Positions 20,045 through 36,100 of a stretch of DNA of 64,000 bases are shown piece by piece. The notes under the pieces were generated by a model. The model was not told the DNA's origin and ran no database searches. It saw only the letters and a list, made by a program, of their open reading frames with translations. Origin of the DNA: Halisarca cf. caerulea (Eukaryota; Porifera; Demospongiae; Chondrillida; Halisarcidae); contig CAUJGJ010000200.1 in assembly GCA_963170055.1 (NCBI GenBank), forward strand, positions 125,175 through 189,174. Reading direction: 5' to 3'. The position numbers were made by a program, and so were the translations under genes. How positions within the stretch are numbered: the stretch's first letter is position 1; the number at the start of each line of letters is the position of its first letter.

Positions 20045-23000
20045 CATATCCAACACTACACAAATATGCCCACAGAAAATGAGAAACTTCATGTGTGTCC
20101 ACTGGGAATGTGCGTGGTGCTAGTGCCAAATATCGGTATTAGCACCAGCAATTATCCAACACTACACAAATACGCCCACAGCACTTCAGAAACTTCATTT
20201 GTGTCCCCTGGGAATGTGCGTGGTGCTAGTGCCAAATATTGGTATTAGCACCAGCATATCCAACACTACACAAATACGCCCACAGTAGTTAAGAAACTTC
20301 ATGTGTGTCCACTGGGAATGTGTATGGTGCTAGTGCCTAATATTGGTATTAGCACCAGCATATCCAACACTAAACAAATATGCCCACAGTAGTTAAAAAC
20401 TTCATGTGTGTCCACTGGGAATGTGCGTGGTGCTAGTGCCAAATATTGGTATTAGCACCAGCATATCCAACACTACACAAATACGCCCACAGCACTTCAG
20501 AAAGGTCATGTGTGTGTACTGGGAATGTGCGTGGTGCTAGTGCCAAATATTGGTATTAGCACCAGCATATCCAACACTACACAAATACGCCCACAGCACT
20601 TCAGAAACTTCATGTGTGTCCACTGGGAATGTGCTTGGTGCTAGTGCCAAATATTGGTATTAGCACCAGAATATCCAACACTACACAAATACGCCCACAG
20701 CACTTCAGAAACTTCATGTGTGTCCACTGGGAATGTGCGTGGTGCTAGTGCCAAATATTGGTATTAGCACCAGTATATCCAACACTACACAAATACGCCC
20801 ACAGCACTTCAGAAAGGTCATGTGTGTCCACTGGGAATGTGCGTGGTGCTAGTGCCAAATATGGGTATTAGCACCAGCATATCCAACACTACACAAATAA
20901 GCCCACAGTAGTTAAGAAACTTCATGTGTGTCCACTAGGAATGTGCGTGGTGCTAGTGCCAAATATCGGTATTAGCACCAGCATATCCAACACTACACAA
21001 ATACGCCCACAGCACTTCAGAAACTTCATTTGTGTCCCCTGGGAATGTGCGTAGTGCTAGTGCCAAATATTGGTATTAGCATCAGCATATCCAACACTAC
21101 ACAAATATGCCCACAGCACTTCAGAAAGGTCATGTGTGTTCACTGGGAATTTGCGTGGTGCTAGTGCCAAATATTGGTATTAGCACCAGCATATCCAACA
21201 CTACACAAATACGCCCACAGTAGTTAAGAAACTTCATGTGTGTCCACTGGGAATGTGCGTGGTGCTAGTGCCAAATATTGGTATTAGCACCACTATATCC
21301 AACACTACACAAATACGCCCACAGCACTTCAGAAAGGTCATGTGTGTGTACTGGGAATGTGCGTGGTGCTAGTGCCAAATATTGGTATTAGCAGCAGCAT
21401 ATCCAACACTACACATATACGCCCACAGCACTTCAGAAACTTCATGTGTGTCCACTGGGAATGTGCTTGGTGCTAGTGCCAAATATTGGTATTAGCACCA
21501 GTATATCCAACACTACACAAATACGCCCACAGCACTTCAGAAAGGTCATGTGTGTCCACTGGGAATGTGCGTGGTGCTAGTGCCAAATATTGGTATTAGC
21601 ACCAGCATATCCAACACTACACAAATACGCCCACAGCACTTAAGAAACTTCATGTGTGTCCACTGGGAATGTGCTTGGTGCTAGTGCCAAATATTGGTAT
21701 TAGCACCACTATATCCAATACTACACAAATACGCCCACAGCACTTCAGAAAGGTCATGTGTGTCCACTGGGAATGTGCGTGGTGCTAGTGCCAAATATTG
21801 GTATTAGCACCAGCATATCCAACACTACACAAATATGCCCACAGAAAATGAGAAACTTCATGTGTGTCCACTGGGAATGTGCGTGGTGCTAGTGCCAAAT
21901 ATCGGTATTAGCACCAGCAATTATCCAACACTACACAAATACGCCCACAGCACTTCAGAAACTTCATTTGTGTCCCCTGGGAATGTGCGTGGTGCTAGTG
22001 CCAAATATTGGTATTAGCACCAGCATATCCAACACTACACAAATACGCCCACAGTAGTTAAGAAACTTCATGTGTGTCCACTGGGAATGTGTATGGTGCT
22101 AGTGCCTAATATTGGTATTAGCACCAGCATATCCAACACTAAACAAATATGCCCACAGTAGTTAAAAACTTCATGTGTGTCCACTGGGAATGTGCGTGGT
22201 GCTAGTGCCAAATATTGGTATTAGCACCAGCATATCCAACACTACACAAATACGCCCACAGCACTTCAGAAAGGTCATGTGTGTGTACTGGGAATGTGCG
22301 TGGTGCTAGTGCCAAATATTGGTATTAGCACCAGCATATCCAACACTACACAAATACGCCCACAGCACTTCAGAAACTTCATGTGTGTCCACTGGGAATG
22401 TGCTTGGTGCTAGTGCCAAATATTGGTATTAGCACCAGAATATCCAACACTACACAAATACGCCCACAGCACTTCAGAAACTTCATGTGTGTCCACTGGG
22501 AATGTGCGTGGTGCTAGTGCCAAATATTGGTATTAGCACCAGTATATCCAACACTACACAAATACGCCCACAGCACTTCAGAAAGGTCATGTGTGTCCAC
22601 TGGGAATGTGCGTGGTGCTAGTGCCAAATATGGGTATTAGCACCAGCATATCCAACACTACACAAATAAGCCCACAGTAGTTAAGAAACTTCATGTGTGT
22701 CCACTAGGAATGTGCGTGGTGCTAGTGCCAAATATCGGTATTAGCACCAGCATATCCAACACTACACAAATACGCCCACAGCACTTCAGAAACTTCATTT
22801 GTGTCCCCTGGGAATGTGCGTAGTGCTAGTGCCAAATATTGGTATTAGCATCAGCATATCCAACACTACACAAATATGCCCACAGCACTTCAGAAAGGTC
22901 ATGTGTGTTCACTGGGAATTTGCGTGGTGCTAGTGCCAAATATTGGTATTAGCACCAGCATATCCAACACTACACAAATACGCCCACAGTAGTTAAGAAA

Positions 23001-23110
23001 CTTCATGTGTGTCCACTGGGAATGTGCGTGGTGCTAGTGCCAAATATTGGTATTAGCACCACTATATCCAACACTACACAAATACGCCCACAGCACTTCA
23101 GAAAGGTCAT
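19570..23110. repeat. Tandem 17-monomer higher-order repeat, 1,769-bp offset
   Basis: The unique ACAGAAAATGAGAAACTTC variant with ATATCGG and CAGCAATTATCC lies at about 20073 and 21842. Flanking types agree over at least 1.6 kb. Exact edges are approximate. Confidence 0.8.
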
Positions 23111-25879
23111 GTGTGTGTACTGGGAATGTGCGTGGGGCTAGTGCCAAATATTGGTATTAGCACCAGCATATCCAACACTACACATATACGCCCACAGCAC
23201 TTCAGAAACTTCATGTGTGTCCACTGGGAATGTGCTTGGTGCTAGTGCCAAATATTGGTATTAGCACCAGTATATCCAACACTACACAAATACGCCCACA
23301 GCACTTCAGAAAGGTCATGTGTGTCCACTGGGAATGTGTGTGGTGTTAGTGCCAAATATTGGTATTAGCACCAGCATATCTAACACTACACAAATACGCC
23401 CACAGCACTTCAGAAACTTCATGTGTGTCCACTGGGAATGTGCTTGGTGCTAGTGCCAAATATTGGTATTAGCACCAGAATATCCAACACTACACAAATA
23501 CGCCCACAGCACTTCAGAAAGGTCATGTGTGTCCACTGGGAATGTGCGTGGTGCTAGTGCCAAATATTGGTATTAGCACCAGTATATCCAACACTACACA
23601 AATACGCCCACAGCACTTCAGAAAGGTCATGTGTGTCCACTGGGAATGTGCGTGGTGCTAGTGCCAAATATGGGTATTAGCACCAGCATATCCAACACTA
23701 CACAAATACGCCCACAGCACTTCAGAAAAGTCATGTGTGTCCACTGAGAATGTGCGTGGTGCTAGTGCCAAATATTGGTATTAGCACCAGCATATCCAAC
23801 ACTACACAAATACGCCCACAGCACTTCAGAAACTTCATGTGTGTCCACTGGGAATGTGCGTGGTGCTAGTGCCAAATATTGGTATTAGCACCAGTATATC
23901 CAACACTACACAAATACGCCCAAAGCACTTCAGAAAGGTCATGTGTGTCCACTGGGAATGTGCGTGGTGCTAGTGCCAAATATGGGTATTAGCACCAGCA
24001 TATCCAACACTACACAAATAAGCCCACAGTAGTTAAGAAACTTCATGTGTGTCCACTAGGAATGTGCGTGGTGCTAGTGCCAAATATCGGTATTAGCACC
24101 AGCATATCCAACACTACACAAATACGCCCACAGCACTTCAGAAACTTCATTTGTGTCCCCTGGGAATGTGCGTAGTGCTAGTGCCAAATATTGGTATTAG
24201 CATCAGCATATCCAACACTACACAAATATGCCCACAGCACTTCAGAAAGGTCATGTGTGTTCACTGTGAATTTGCGTGGTGCTAGTGCCAAATATTGGTA
24301 TTAGCACCAGCATATCCAACACTACACAAATACGCCCACAGTAGTTAAGAAACTTCATGTGTGTCCACTGGGAATGTGCGTGGTGCTAGTGCGAAATATT
24401 GGTATTAGCACCACTATATCCAACACTACACAAATATGCCCACAGCACTTCAGAAAGGTCATGTGTGTCCACTGGGAATGTGCGTGGTGCTATTGCCAAA
24501 TATGGGTATTAGCACCAGCATATCCAACACTACACAAATACGCCCACAGTAGTTAAGAAACTTCATGTGTGTCCACTGGGAATGTGCGTGGTGCTAGTGC
24601 CAAATATTGGTATTAGCACCAGCATATCCAACACTACACAAATACGCCCACAGCAATTCAAAAAGGTCATGTGTGTCCACTGGGAATGTGTATTGTGCTA
24701 GTGCCTAATATTGGTATTTGCACCAGCATATCCAACACTAAACAAATATGCCCACAGTAGTTAAAAACTTCATGTGTGTCCACTGGGAATGTGCGTGGTG
24801 CTAGTGCCAAATATTGGTATTAGCACCAGCATATCCAACACTACACAAATACGCCCACAGCACTTCAGAAAGGTCATGTGTGTGTACTTGGAATGTGCGT
24901 GGTGCTAGTGCCAAATATTGGTATTAGCACCAGCATATCCAACACTACACATATACGCCCACAGCACTTCAGAAACTTCATGTGTGTCCACTGGGAATGT
25001 GCTTGGTGCTAGTGCCAAATATTGGTATTAGCACCAGTATATCCAACACTACACAAATACGCCCACAGCACTTCAGAAAGGTCATGTGTGTCCACTGGGA
25101 ATGTGCGTGGTGCTAGTGCCAAATATTGGTATTAGCACCAGTATATCCAACACTACACAAATACGCCCACAGCACTTCAGAAAGGTCATGTGTGTCCACT
25201 GGGAATGTGCGTGGTGCTAGTGCCAAATATTGGTATTAGCACCAGCATATCCAACACTACACAAATACGCCCACAGCACTTCAGAAAAGTCATGTGTGTC
25301 CACTGAGAATGTGCGTGGTGCTAGTGCCAAATATTGGTATTTGCACCAGCATATCCAACACTACACAAATACGCCCACAGCACTTCAGAAACTTCATGTG
25401 TGTCCACCGGGAATGTGTGTGGTGCTAGTGCCAAATATTGGTATTAGCACCAGTATATCCAACACTACACAAATACGCCCACAGCACTTCAGAAAGGTCA
25501 TGTGTGTCCACTGGGAATGTGCGTGGTGCTAGTGCCAAATATGGGTATTAGCACCAGCATATCCAACACTACACAAATAAGCCCACAGTAGTTAAGAAAC
25601 TTCATGTGTGTCCACTAGGAATGTGCGTGGTGCTAGTGCCAAATATGGGTATTAGCACCAGCATATCCAACACTACACAAATACGCCCACAGCACTTCAG
25701 AAAAGTCATGTGTGTCCACTGGGAATGTGCGTGGTGCTAGTGCCAAATATTGGTATTAGCACCAGCATGTCCAACACTACACAAATACGCCCACAGCACT
25801 TCAGAAACTTCATGTGTGTCCACTAGGAATGTGCGTGGTGCTAGTGCCAAATATTGGTATTAGCACCAGCATATCCAAC

Positions 25880-28340
25880 ACTACACAAATACGCCCACAG
25901 CACTTCAGAAAGGTCATGTGTGTGTACTGGGAATGTGCGTGGTGCTAGTGCCAAATATTGGTATTAGCACCAGCATATCCAACACTACACATATACGCCC
26001 ACAGCACTTCAGAAACTTCATGTGTGTCCACTGGGAATGTGCTTGGTGCTAGTGCCAAATATTGGTATTAGCACCAGTATATCCAACACTACACAAATAC
26101 GCCCACAGCACTTCAGAAAGGTCATGTGTGTCCACTGGGAATGTGCGTGGTGCTAGTGCCAAATATTGGTATTAGCACCAGCATATCCAACACTACACAA
26201 ATACGCCCACAGCACTTCAGAAAGGTCATGTGTGTGTACTGGGAATGTGCGTGGTGCTAGTGCCAAATATTGGTATTAGCACCAGCATATCCAACACTAC
26301 ACAAATACGCCCACAGCACTTCAGAAACTTCATGTGTGTCCACTGGGAATGTGCTTGGTGCTAGTGCCAAATATTGGTATTAGCACCAGAATATCCAACA
26401 CTACACAAATACGCCCACATCACTTCAGAAACTTCATGTGTGTCCACTGGGAATGTGCGTGGTGCTAGTGCCAAATATTGGTATTAGCACCAGTATATCC
26501 AACACTACACAAATACGCCCACAGCACTTCAGAAAGGTCATGTGTGTCCACTGGGAATGTGCGTGGTGCTAGTGCCAAATATGGGTATTAGCACCAGCAT
26601 ATCCAACACTACACAAATAAGCCCACAGTAGTTAAGAAACTTCATGTGTGTCCACTAGGAATGTGCGTGGTGCTAGTGCCAAATATCGGTATTAGCACCA
26701 GCATATCCAACACTACACAAATACGCCCACAGCACTTCAGAAACTTCATTTGTGTCCCCTGGGAATGTGCGTAGTGCTAGTGCCAAATATTGGTATTAGC
26801 ATCAGCATATCCAACACTACACAAATATGCCCACAGCACTTCAGAAAGGTCATGTGTGTTCACTGGGAATTTGCGTGGTGCTAGTGCCAAATATTGGTAT
26901 TAGCACCAGCATATCCAACACTACACAAATACGCCCACAGTAGTTAAGAAACTTCATGTGTGTCCACTGGGAATGTGCGTGGTGCTAGTGCCAAATATTG
27001 GTATTAGCACCACTATATCCAACACTACACAAATACGCCCACAGCACTTCAGAAAGGTCATGTGTGTGTACTGGGAATGTGCGTGGTGCTAGTGCCAAAT
27101 ATTGGTATTAGCACCAGCATATCCAACACTACACATATACGCCCACAGCACTTCAGAAACTTCATGTGTGTCCACTGGGAATGTGCTTGGTGCTAGTGCC
27201 AAATATTGGTATTAGCACCAGTATATCCAACACTACACAAATACGCCCACAGCACTTCAGAAAGGTCATGTGTGTCCACTGGGAATGTGCGTGGTGCTAG
27301 TGCCAAATATTGGTATTAGCACCAGCATATCCAACACTACACAAATACGCCCACAGCACTTCAGAAAGGTCATGTGTGTGTACTGGGAATGTGCGTGGTG
27401 CTAGTGCCAAATATTGGTATTAGCACCAGCATATCCAACACTACACAAATACGCCCACAGCACTTCAGAAACTTCATGTGTGTCCACTGGGAATGTGCTT
27501 GGTGCTAGTGCCAAATATTGGTATTAGCACCAGAATATCCAACACTACACAAATACGCCCACATCACTTCAGAAACTTCATGTGTGTCCACTGGGAATGT
27601 GCGTGGTGCTAGTGCCAAATATTGGTATTAGCACCAGTATATCCAACACTACACAAATACGCCCACAGCACTTCAGAAAGGTCATGTGTGTCCACTGGGA
27701 ATGTGCGTGGTGCTAGTGCCAAATATGGGTATTAGCACCAGCATATCCAACACTACACAAATAAGCCCACAGTAGTTAAGAAACTTCATGTGTGTCCACT
27801 AGGAATGTGCGTGGTGCTAGTGCCAAATATCGGTATTAGCACCAGCATATCCAACACTACACAAATACGCCCACAGCACTTCAGAAACTTCATTTGTGTC
27901 CCCTGGGAATGTGCGTAGTGCTAGTGCCAAATATTGGTATTAGCATCAGCATATCCAACACTACACAAATATGCCCACAGCACTTCAGAAAGGTCATGTG
28001 TGTTCACTGGGAATTTGCGTGGTGCTAGTGCCAAATATTGGTATTAGCACCAGCATATCCAACACTACACAAATACGCCCACAGTAGTTAAGAAACTTCA
28101 TGTGTGTCCACTGGGAATGTGCGTGGTGCTAGTGCCAAATATTGGTATTAGCACCACTATATCCAACACTACACAAATACGCCCACAGCACTTCAGAAAG
28201 GTCATGTGTGTGTACTGGGAATGTGCGTGGTGCTAGTGCCAAATATTGGTATTAGCACCAGCATATCCAACACTACACATATACGCCCACAGCACTTCAG
28301 AAACTTCATGTGTGTCCACTGGGAATGTGCTTGGTGCTAG
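25880..28340. repeat. Tandem 11-monomer higher-order repeat, 1,144-bp offset
   Basis: The ATATGGG monomer followed by AATAAGCCCACAGTAG occurs at 26581, 27725 and 28869, exactly 1,144 bp apart. The ACATCACTTCAG variant near 26418 and 27562 confirms the same offset. The third copy departs from the pattern near 28340 (CAGAATATCC replaces CAGTATATCC). Confidence 0.82.
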
Positions 28341-29099
28341 TGCCAAATATTGGTATTAGCACCAGAATATCCAACACTACACAAATACGCCCACAGCACT
28401 TCAGAAAGGTCATGTGTGTCCACTGGGAATGTGCGTGGTGCTAGTGCCAAATATTGGTATTAGCACCAGTATATCCAACACTACACAAATACGCCCACAG
28501 CACTTCAGAAAGGTCATGTGTGTCCACTGGGAATGTGCGTGGTGCTAGTGCCAAATATTGGTATTAGCACCAGCATATCCAACACTACACAAATACGCCC
28601 ACAGCACTTCAGAAAAGTCATGTGTGTCCACTGAGAATGTGCGTGGTGCTAGTGCCAAATATTGGTATTAGCACCAGCATATCCAACACTACACAAATAC
28701 GCCCACAGCACTTCAGAAACTTCATGTGTGTCCACTGGGAATGTGCGTGGTGCTAGTGCCAAATATTGGTATTAGCACCAGTATATCCAACACTACACAA
28801 ATACGCCCACAGCACTTCAGAAAGGTCATGTGTGTCCACTGGGAATGTGCGTGGTGCTAGTGCCAAATATGGGTATTAGCACCAGCATATCCAACACTAC
28901 ACAAATAAGCCCACAGTAGTTAAGAAACTTCATGTGTGTCCACTAGGAATGTGCGTGGTGCTAGTGCCAAATATCGGTATTAGCACCAGCATATCCAACA
29001 CTACACAAATACGCCCACAGCACTTCAGAAACTTCATTTGTGTCCCCTGGGAATGTGCGTAGTGCTAGTGCCAAATATTGGTATTAGCATCAGCATATC

Positions 29100-32000
29100 C
29101 AACACTACACAAATATGCCCACAGCACTTGAGAAAGGTCATGTGTGTTCACTGGGAATTTGCGTGGTGCTAGTGCCAAATATTGGTATTAGCACCAGCAT
29201 ATCCAACACTACACAAATACGCCCACAGTAGTTAAGAAACTTCATGTGTGTCCACTGGGAATGTGCGTGGTGCTAGTGCCAAATATTGGTATTAGCACCA
29301 CTATATCCAACACTACACAAATATGTCCACAGCACTTCAGAAAGGTCATGTGTGTCCACTGGGAATGTGCGTGGTGCTAGTGCCAAATATGGGTATTAGC
29401 ACCAGCATATCCAACACTACACAAATACGCCCACAGTAGTTAAGAAACTTCATGTGTGTCCACTGGGAATGTGCGTGGTGCTAGTGCCAAATATTGGTAT
29501 TAGCACCAGCATATCCAACACTACACAAATACGCCCACAGCAATTCAAAAAGGTCATGTGTGTCCACTGGGAATGTGTATTGTGCTAGTGCCAAATATTG
29601 GTATTAGCACCAGCATATCCAACACTAAACAAATATGCCCACAGTAGTTAAAAACTTCATGTGTGTCCACTGGGAATGTGCGTGGTGCTAGTGCCAAATA
29701 TTGGTATTAGCACCAGCATATCCAACACTACACAAATACGCCCACAGCACTTCAGAAAGGTCATGTGTGTGTACTTGGAATGTGCGTGGTGCTAGTGCCA
29801 AATATTGGTATTAGCACCAGCATATCCAACACTACACATATACGCCCACAGCACTTCAGAAACTTCATGTGTGTCCACTGGGAATGTGCTTGGTGCTAGT
29901 GCCAAATATTGGTATTAGCACCAGTATATCCAACACTACACAAATACGCCCACAGCACTTCAGAAAGGTCATGTGTGTCCACTGGGAATGTGCGTGGTGC
30001 TAGTGCCAAATATTGGTATTAGCACCAGTATATCCAACACTACACAAATACGCCCACAGCACTTCAGAAAGGTCATGTGTGTCCACTGGGAATGTGCGTG
30101 GTGCTAGTGCCAAATATGGGTATTAGCACCAGCATATCCAACACTACACAAATACGCCCACAGCACTTCAGAAAAGTCATGTGTGTCCACTGAGAATGTG
30201 CGTGGTGCTAGTGCCAAATATTGGTATTTGCACCAGCATATCCAACACTACACAAATACGCCCACAGCACTTCAGAAACTTCATGTGTGTCCACTGGGAA
30301 TGTGTGTGGTGCTAGTGCCAAATATTGGTATTAGCACCAGTATATCCAACACTACACAAATACGCCCACAGCACTTCAGAAAGGTCATGTGTGTCCACTG
30401 GGAATGTGCGTGGTGCTAGTGCCAAATATGGGTATTAGCACCAGCATATCCAACACTACACAAATAAGCCCACAGTAGTTAAGAAACTTCATGTGTGTCC
30501 ACTAGGAATGTGCGTGGTGCTAGTGCCAAATATGGGTATTAGCACCAGCATATCCAACACTACACAAATACGCCCACAGCACTTCAGAAAAGTCATGTGT
30601 GTCCACTGAGAATGTGCGTGGTGCTAGTGCCAAATATTGGTATTAGCACCAGCATGTCCAACACTACACAAATACGCCCACAGCACTTCAGAAACTTCAT
30701 GTGTGTCCACTGGGAATGTGCGTGGTGCTAGTGCCAAATATTGGTATTAGCACCAGCATATCCAACACTACACAAATACGCCCACAGCACTTCAGAAAGG
30801 TCATGTGTGTCCACTGGGAATGTGCGTGGTGCTAGTGCCAAATATGGGTATTAGCACCAGCATATCCAACACTACACAAATAAGCCCACAGTAGTTAAGA
30901 AACTTCATGTGTGTCCACTAGGAATGTGCGTGGTGCTAGTGCCAAATATCGGTATTAGCACCAGCATATCCAACACTACACAAATACGCCCACAGCACTT
31001 CAGAAACTTCATTTGTGTCCCCTGGGAATGTGCGTAGTGCTAGTGCCAAATATTGGTATTAGCATCAGCATATCCAACACTACACAAATATGCCCACAGC
31101 ACTTGAGAAAGGTCATGTGTGTTCACTGGGAATTTGCGTGGTGCTAGTGCCAAATATTGGTATTAGCACCAGCATATCCAACACTACACAAATACGCCCA
31201 CAGTAGTTAAGAAACTTCATGTGTGTCCACTGGGAATGTGCGTGGTGCTAGTGCCAAATATTGGTATTAGCACCACTATATCCAACACTACACAAATATG
31301 TCCACAGCACTTCAGAAAGGTCATGTGTGTCCACTGGGAATGTGCGTGGTGCTAGTGCCAAATATGGGTATTAGCACCAGCATATCCAACACTACACAAA
31401 TACGCCCACAGTAGTTAAGAAACTTCATGTGTGTCCACTGGGAATGTGCGTGGTGCTAGTGCCAAATATTGGTATTAGCACCAGCATATCCAACACTACA
31501 CAAATACGCCCACAGCAATTCAAAAAGGTCATGTGTGTCCACTGGGAATGTGTATTGTGCTAGTGCCAAATATTGGTATTAGCACCAGCATATCCAACAC
31601 TAAACAAATATGCCCACAGTAGTTAAAAACTTCATGTGTGTCCACTGGGAATGTGCGTGGTGCTAGTGCCAAATATTGGTATTAGCACCAGCATATCCAA
31701 CACTACACAAATACGCCCACAGCACTTCAGAAAGGTCATGTGTGTGTACTTGGAATGTGCGTGGTGCTAGTGCCAAATATTGGTATTAGCACCAGCATAT
31801 CCAACACTACACATATACGCCCACAGCACTTCAGAAACTTCATGTGTGTCCACTGGGAATGTGCTTGGTGCTAGTGCCAAATATTGGTATTAGCACCAGT
31901 ATATCCAACACTACACAAATACGCCCACAGCACTTCAGAAAGGTCATGTGTGTCCACTGGGAATGTGCGTGGTGCTAGTGCCAAATATTGGTATTAGCAC

Positions 32001-33100
32001 CAGTATATCCAACACTACACAAATACGCCCACAGCACTTCAGAAAGGTCATGTGTGTCCACTGGGAATGTGCGTGGTGCTAGTGCCAAATATGGGTATTA
32101 GCACCAGCATATCCAACACTACACAAATACGCCCACAGCACTTCAGAAAAGTCATGTGTGTCCACTGAGAATGTGCGTGGTGCTAGTGCCAAATATTGGT
32201 ATTTGCACCAGCATATCCAACACTACACAAATACGCCCACAGCACTTCAGAAACTTCATGTGTGTCCACTGGGAATGTGTGTGGTGCTAGTGCCAAATAT
32301 TGGTATTAGCACCAGTATATCCAACACTACACAAATACGCCCACAGCACTTCAGAAAGGTCATGTGTGTCCACTGGGAATGTGCGTGGTGCTAGTGCCAA
32401 ATATGGGTATTAGCACCAGCATATCCAACACTACACAAATAAGCCCACAGTAGTTAAGAAACTTCATGTGTGTCCACTAGGAATGTGCGTGGTGCTAGTG
32501 CCAAATATGGGTATTAGCACCAGCATATCCAACACTACACAAATACGCCCACAGCACTTCAGAAAAGTCATGTGTGTCCACTGAGAATGTGCGTGGTGCT
32601 AGTGCCAAATATTGGTATTAGCACCAGCATGTCCAACACTACACAAATACGCCCACAGCACTTCAGAAACTTCATGTGTGTCCACTGGGAATGTGCGTGG
32701 TGCTAGTGCCAAATATTGGTATTAGCACCAGCATATCCAACACTACACAAATACGCCCACAGCACTTCAGAAAGGTCATGTGTGTGTACTGGGAATGTGC
32801 GTGGTGCTAGTGCCAAATATTGGTATTAGCACCAGCATATCCAACACTACACATATACGCCCACAGCACTTCAGAAACTTCATGTGTGTCCACTGGGAAT
32901 GTGCTTGGTGCTAGTGCCAAATATTGGTATTAGCACCAGTATATCCAACACTACACAAATACGCCCACAGCACTTCAGAAAGGTCATGTGTGTCCACTGG
33001 GAATGTGCGTGGTGCTAGTGCCAAATATTGGTATTAGCACCAGCATATCCAACACTACACAAATACGCCCACAGCACTTCAGAAACTTCATGTGTGTCCA
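29100..33100. repeat. Tandem 19-monomer higher-order repeat, 1,975-bp offset
   Basis: CAGCACTTGAGAAAGG (29120s and 31100s), ATATGTCCACAG (29320s and 31300s), GTGTATTGTGC and CAGCATGTCC all recur at 1,975 bp. A similar 1,975-bp offset recurs at 34380/36355, beside a 16-monomer (1,663-bp) offset at 34899/36562. Confidence 0.8.
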
Positions 33101-36100
33101 CTGGGAATGTGCTTGGTGCTAGTGCCAAATATTGGTATTAGCACCAGAATATCCAACACTACACAAATACGCCCACAGCACTTCAGAAAGGTCATGTGTG
33201 TCCACTGGGAATGTGCGTGGTGCTAGTGCCAAATATTGGTATTAGCACCAGTATATCCAACACTACACAAATACGCCCACAGCACTTCAGAAAGGTCATG
33301 TGTGTCCACTGGGAATGTGCGTGGTGCTAGTGCCAAATATGGGTATTAGCACCAGCATATCCAACACTACACAAATACGCCCACAGCACTTCAGAAAAGT
33401 CATGTGTGTCCACTGAGAATGTGCGTGGTGCTAGTGCCAAATATTGGTATTAGCACCAGCATATCCAACACTACACAAATACGCCCACAGCACTTCAGAA
33501 ACTTCATGTGTGTCCACTGGGAATGTGCGTGGTGCTAGTGCCAAATATTGGTATTAGCACCAGTATATCCAACACTACACAAATACGCCCACAGCACTTC
33601 AGAAAGGTCATGTGTGTCCACTGGGAATGTGCGTGGTGCTAGTGCCAAATATGGGTATTAGCACCAGCATATCCAACACTACACAAATAAGCCCACAGTA
33701 GTTAAGAAACTTCATGTGTGTCCACTAGGAATGTGCGTGGTGCTAGTGCCAAATATCGGTATTAGCACCAGCATATCCAACAATACACAAATACGCCCAC
33801 AGCACTTCAGAAACTTCATTTGTGTCCCCTGGGAATGTGCGTAGTGCTAGTGCCAAATATTGGTATTAGCATCAGCATATCCAACACTACACAAATATGC
33901 CCACAGCACTTCAGAAAGGTCATGTGTGTTCACTGGGAATTTGCGTGGTGCTAGTGCCAAATATTGGTATTAGCACCAGCATATCCAACACTACACAAAT
34001 ACGCCCACAGTAGTTAAGAAACTTCATGTGTGTCCACTGGGAATGTGCGTGGTGCTAGTGCCAAATATTGGTATTAGCACCACTATATCCAAAACTACAC
34101 AAATATGCCCACAGCACTTCAGAAAGGTCATGTGTGTCCACTGGGAATGTGCGTGGTGCTAGTGCCAAATATGGGTATTAGCACCAGCATATCCAACACT
34201 ACACAAATACGCCCACAGTAGTTAAGAAACTTCATGTGTGTCCACTGGGAATGTGCGTGGTGCTAGTGCCAAATATTGGTATTAGCACCAGCATATCCAA
34301 CACTACACAAATACGCCCACAGCAATTCAAAAAGGTCATGTGTGTCCACTGGGAATGTGTATGGTGCTAGTGCCAAATATTGGTATTAGCACCAGCATAT
34401 CCAACACTAAACAAATATGCCCACAGTAGTTACAAACTTCATGTGTGTCCACTGGGAATGTGCGTGGTGCTAGTGCCAAATATTGGTATTAGCACCAGCA
34501 TATCCAACACTACACAAATACGCCCACAGCACTTCAGAAAGGTCATGTGTGTGTACTGGGAATGTGCGTGGTGCTAGTGCCAAATATTGGTATTAGCACC
34601 AGCATATCCAACACTACACATATACGCCCACAGCACTTCAGAAACTTCATGTGTGTCCACTGGGAATGTGCTTGGTGCTAGTGCCAAATATTGGTATTAG
34701 CACCAGTATATCCAACACTACACAAATACGCCCACAGCACTTCAGAAAGGTCATGTGTGTCCACTGGGAATGTGCGTGGTGCTAGTGCCAAATATTGGTA
34801 TTAGCACCAGTATATCCAACACTACACAAATACGCCCACAGCACTTCAGAAAGGTCATGTGTGTCCACTGGGAATGTGCGTGGTGCTAGTGCCAAATATT
34901 GGTATTAGCACCAGCATATCCAACACTACACAAATACGCCCACAGCACTTCAGAAAAGTCATGTGTGTCCACTGAGAATGTGCGTGGTGCTAGTGCCAAA
35001 TATTGGTATTTGCACCAGCATATCCAACACTACACAAATACGCCCACAGCACTTCAGAAACTTCATGTGTGTCCACTGGGAATGTGCGTGGTGCTAGTGC
35101 CAAATATTGGTATTAGCACCAGTATATCCAACACTACACAAATACGCCCACAGCACTTCAGAAAGGTCATGTGTGTCCACTGGGAATGTGCGTGGTGCTA
35201 GTGCCAAATATGGGTATTAGCACCAGCATATCCAACACTACACAAATAAGCCCACAGTAGTTAAGAAACTTCATGTGTGTCCACTAGGAATGTGCGTGGT
35301 GCTAGTGCCAAATATGGGTATTAGCACCAGCATATCCAACACTACACAAATACGCCCACAGCACTTCAGAAAAGTCATGTGTGTCCACTGAGAATGTGCG
35401 TGGTGCTAGTGCCAAATATTGGTATTAGCACCAGCATATCCAACACTACACAAATACGCCCACAGCACTTCAGAAACTTCATGTGTGTCCACTGGGAATG
35501 TGCGTGGTGCTAGTGCCAAATATTGGTATTAGCACCAGTATATCCAACACTACACAAATACGCCCACAGCACTTCAGAAAGGTCATGTGTGTCCACTGGG
35601 AATGTGCGTGGTGCTAGTGCCAAATATGGGTATTAGCACCAGCATATCCAACACTACACAAATAAGCCCACAGTAGTTAAGAAACTTCATGTGTGTCCAC
35701 TAGGAATGTGCGTGGTGCTAGTGCCAAATATCGGTATTAGCACCAGCATATCCAACACTACACAAATACGCCCACAGCACTTCAGAAACTTCATTTGTGT
35801 CCCCTGGGAATGTGCGTAGTGCTAGTGCCAAATATTGGTATTAGCATCAGCATATCCAACACTACAAAAATATGCCCACAGCACTTCAGAAAGGTCATGT
35901 GTGTTCACTGGGAATTTGCGTGGTGCTAGTGCCAAATATTGGTATTAGCACCAGCATATCCAACACTACACAAATACGCCCACAGTAGTTAAGAAACTTC
36001 ATGTGTGTCCACTGGGAATGTGCGTGGTGCTAGTGCCAAATATTGGTATTAGCACCACTATATCCAAAACTACACAAATATGCCCACAGCACTTCAGAAA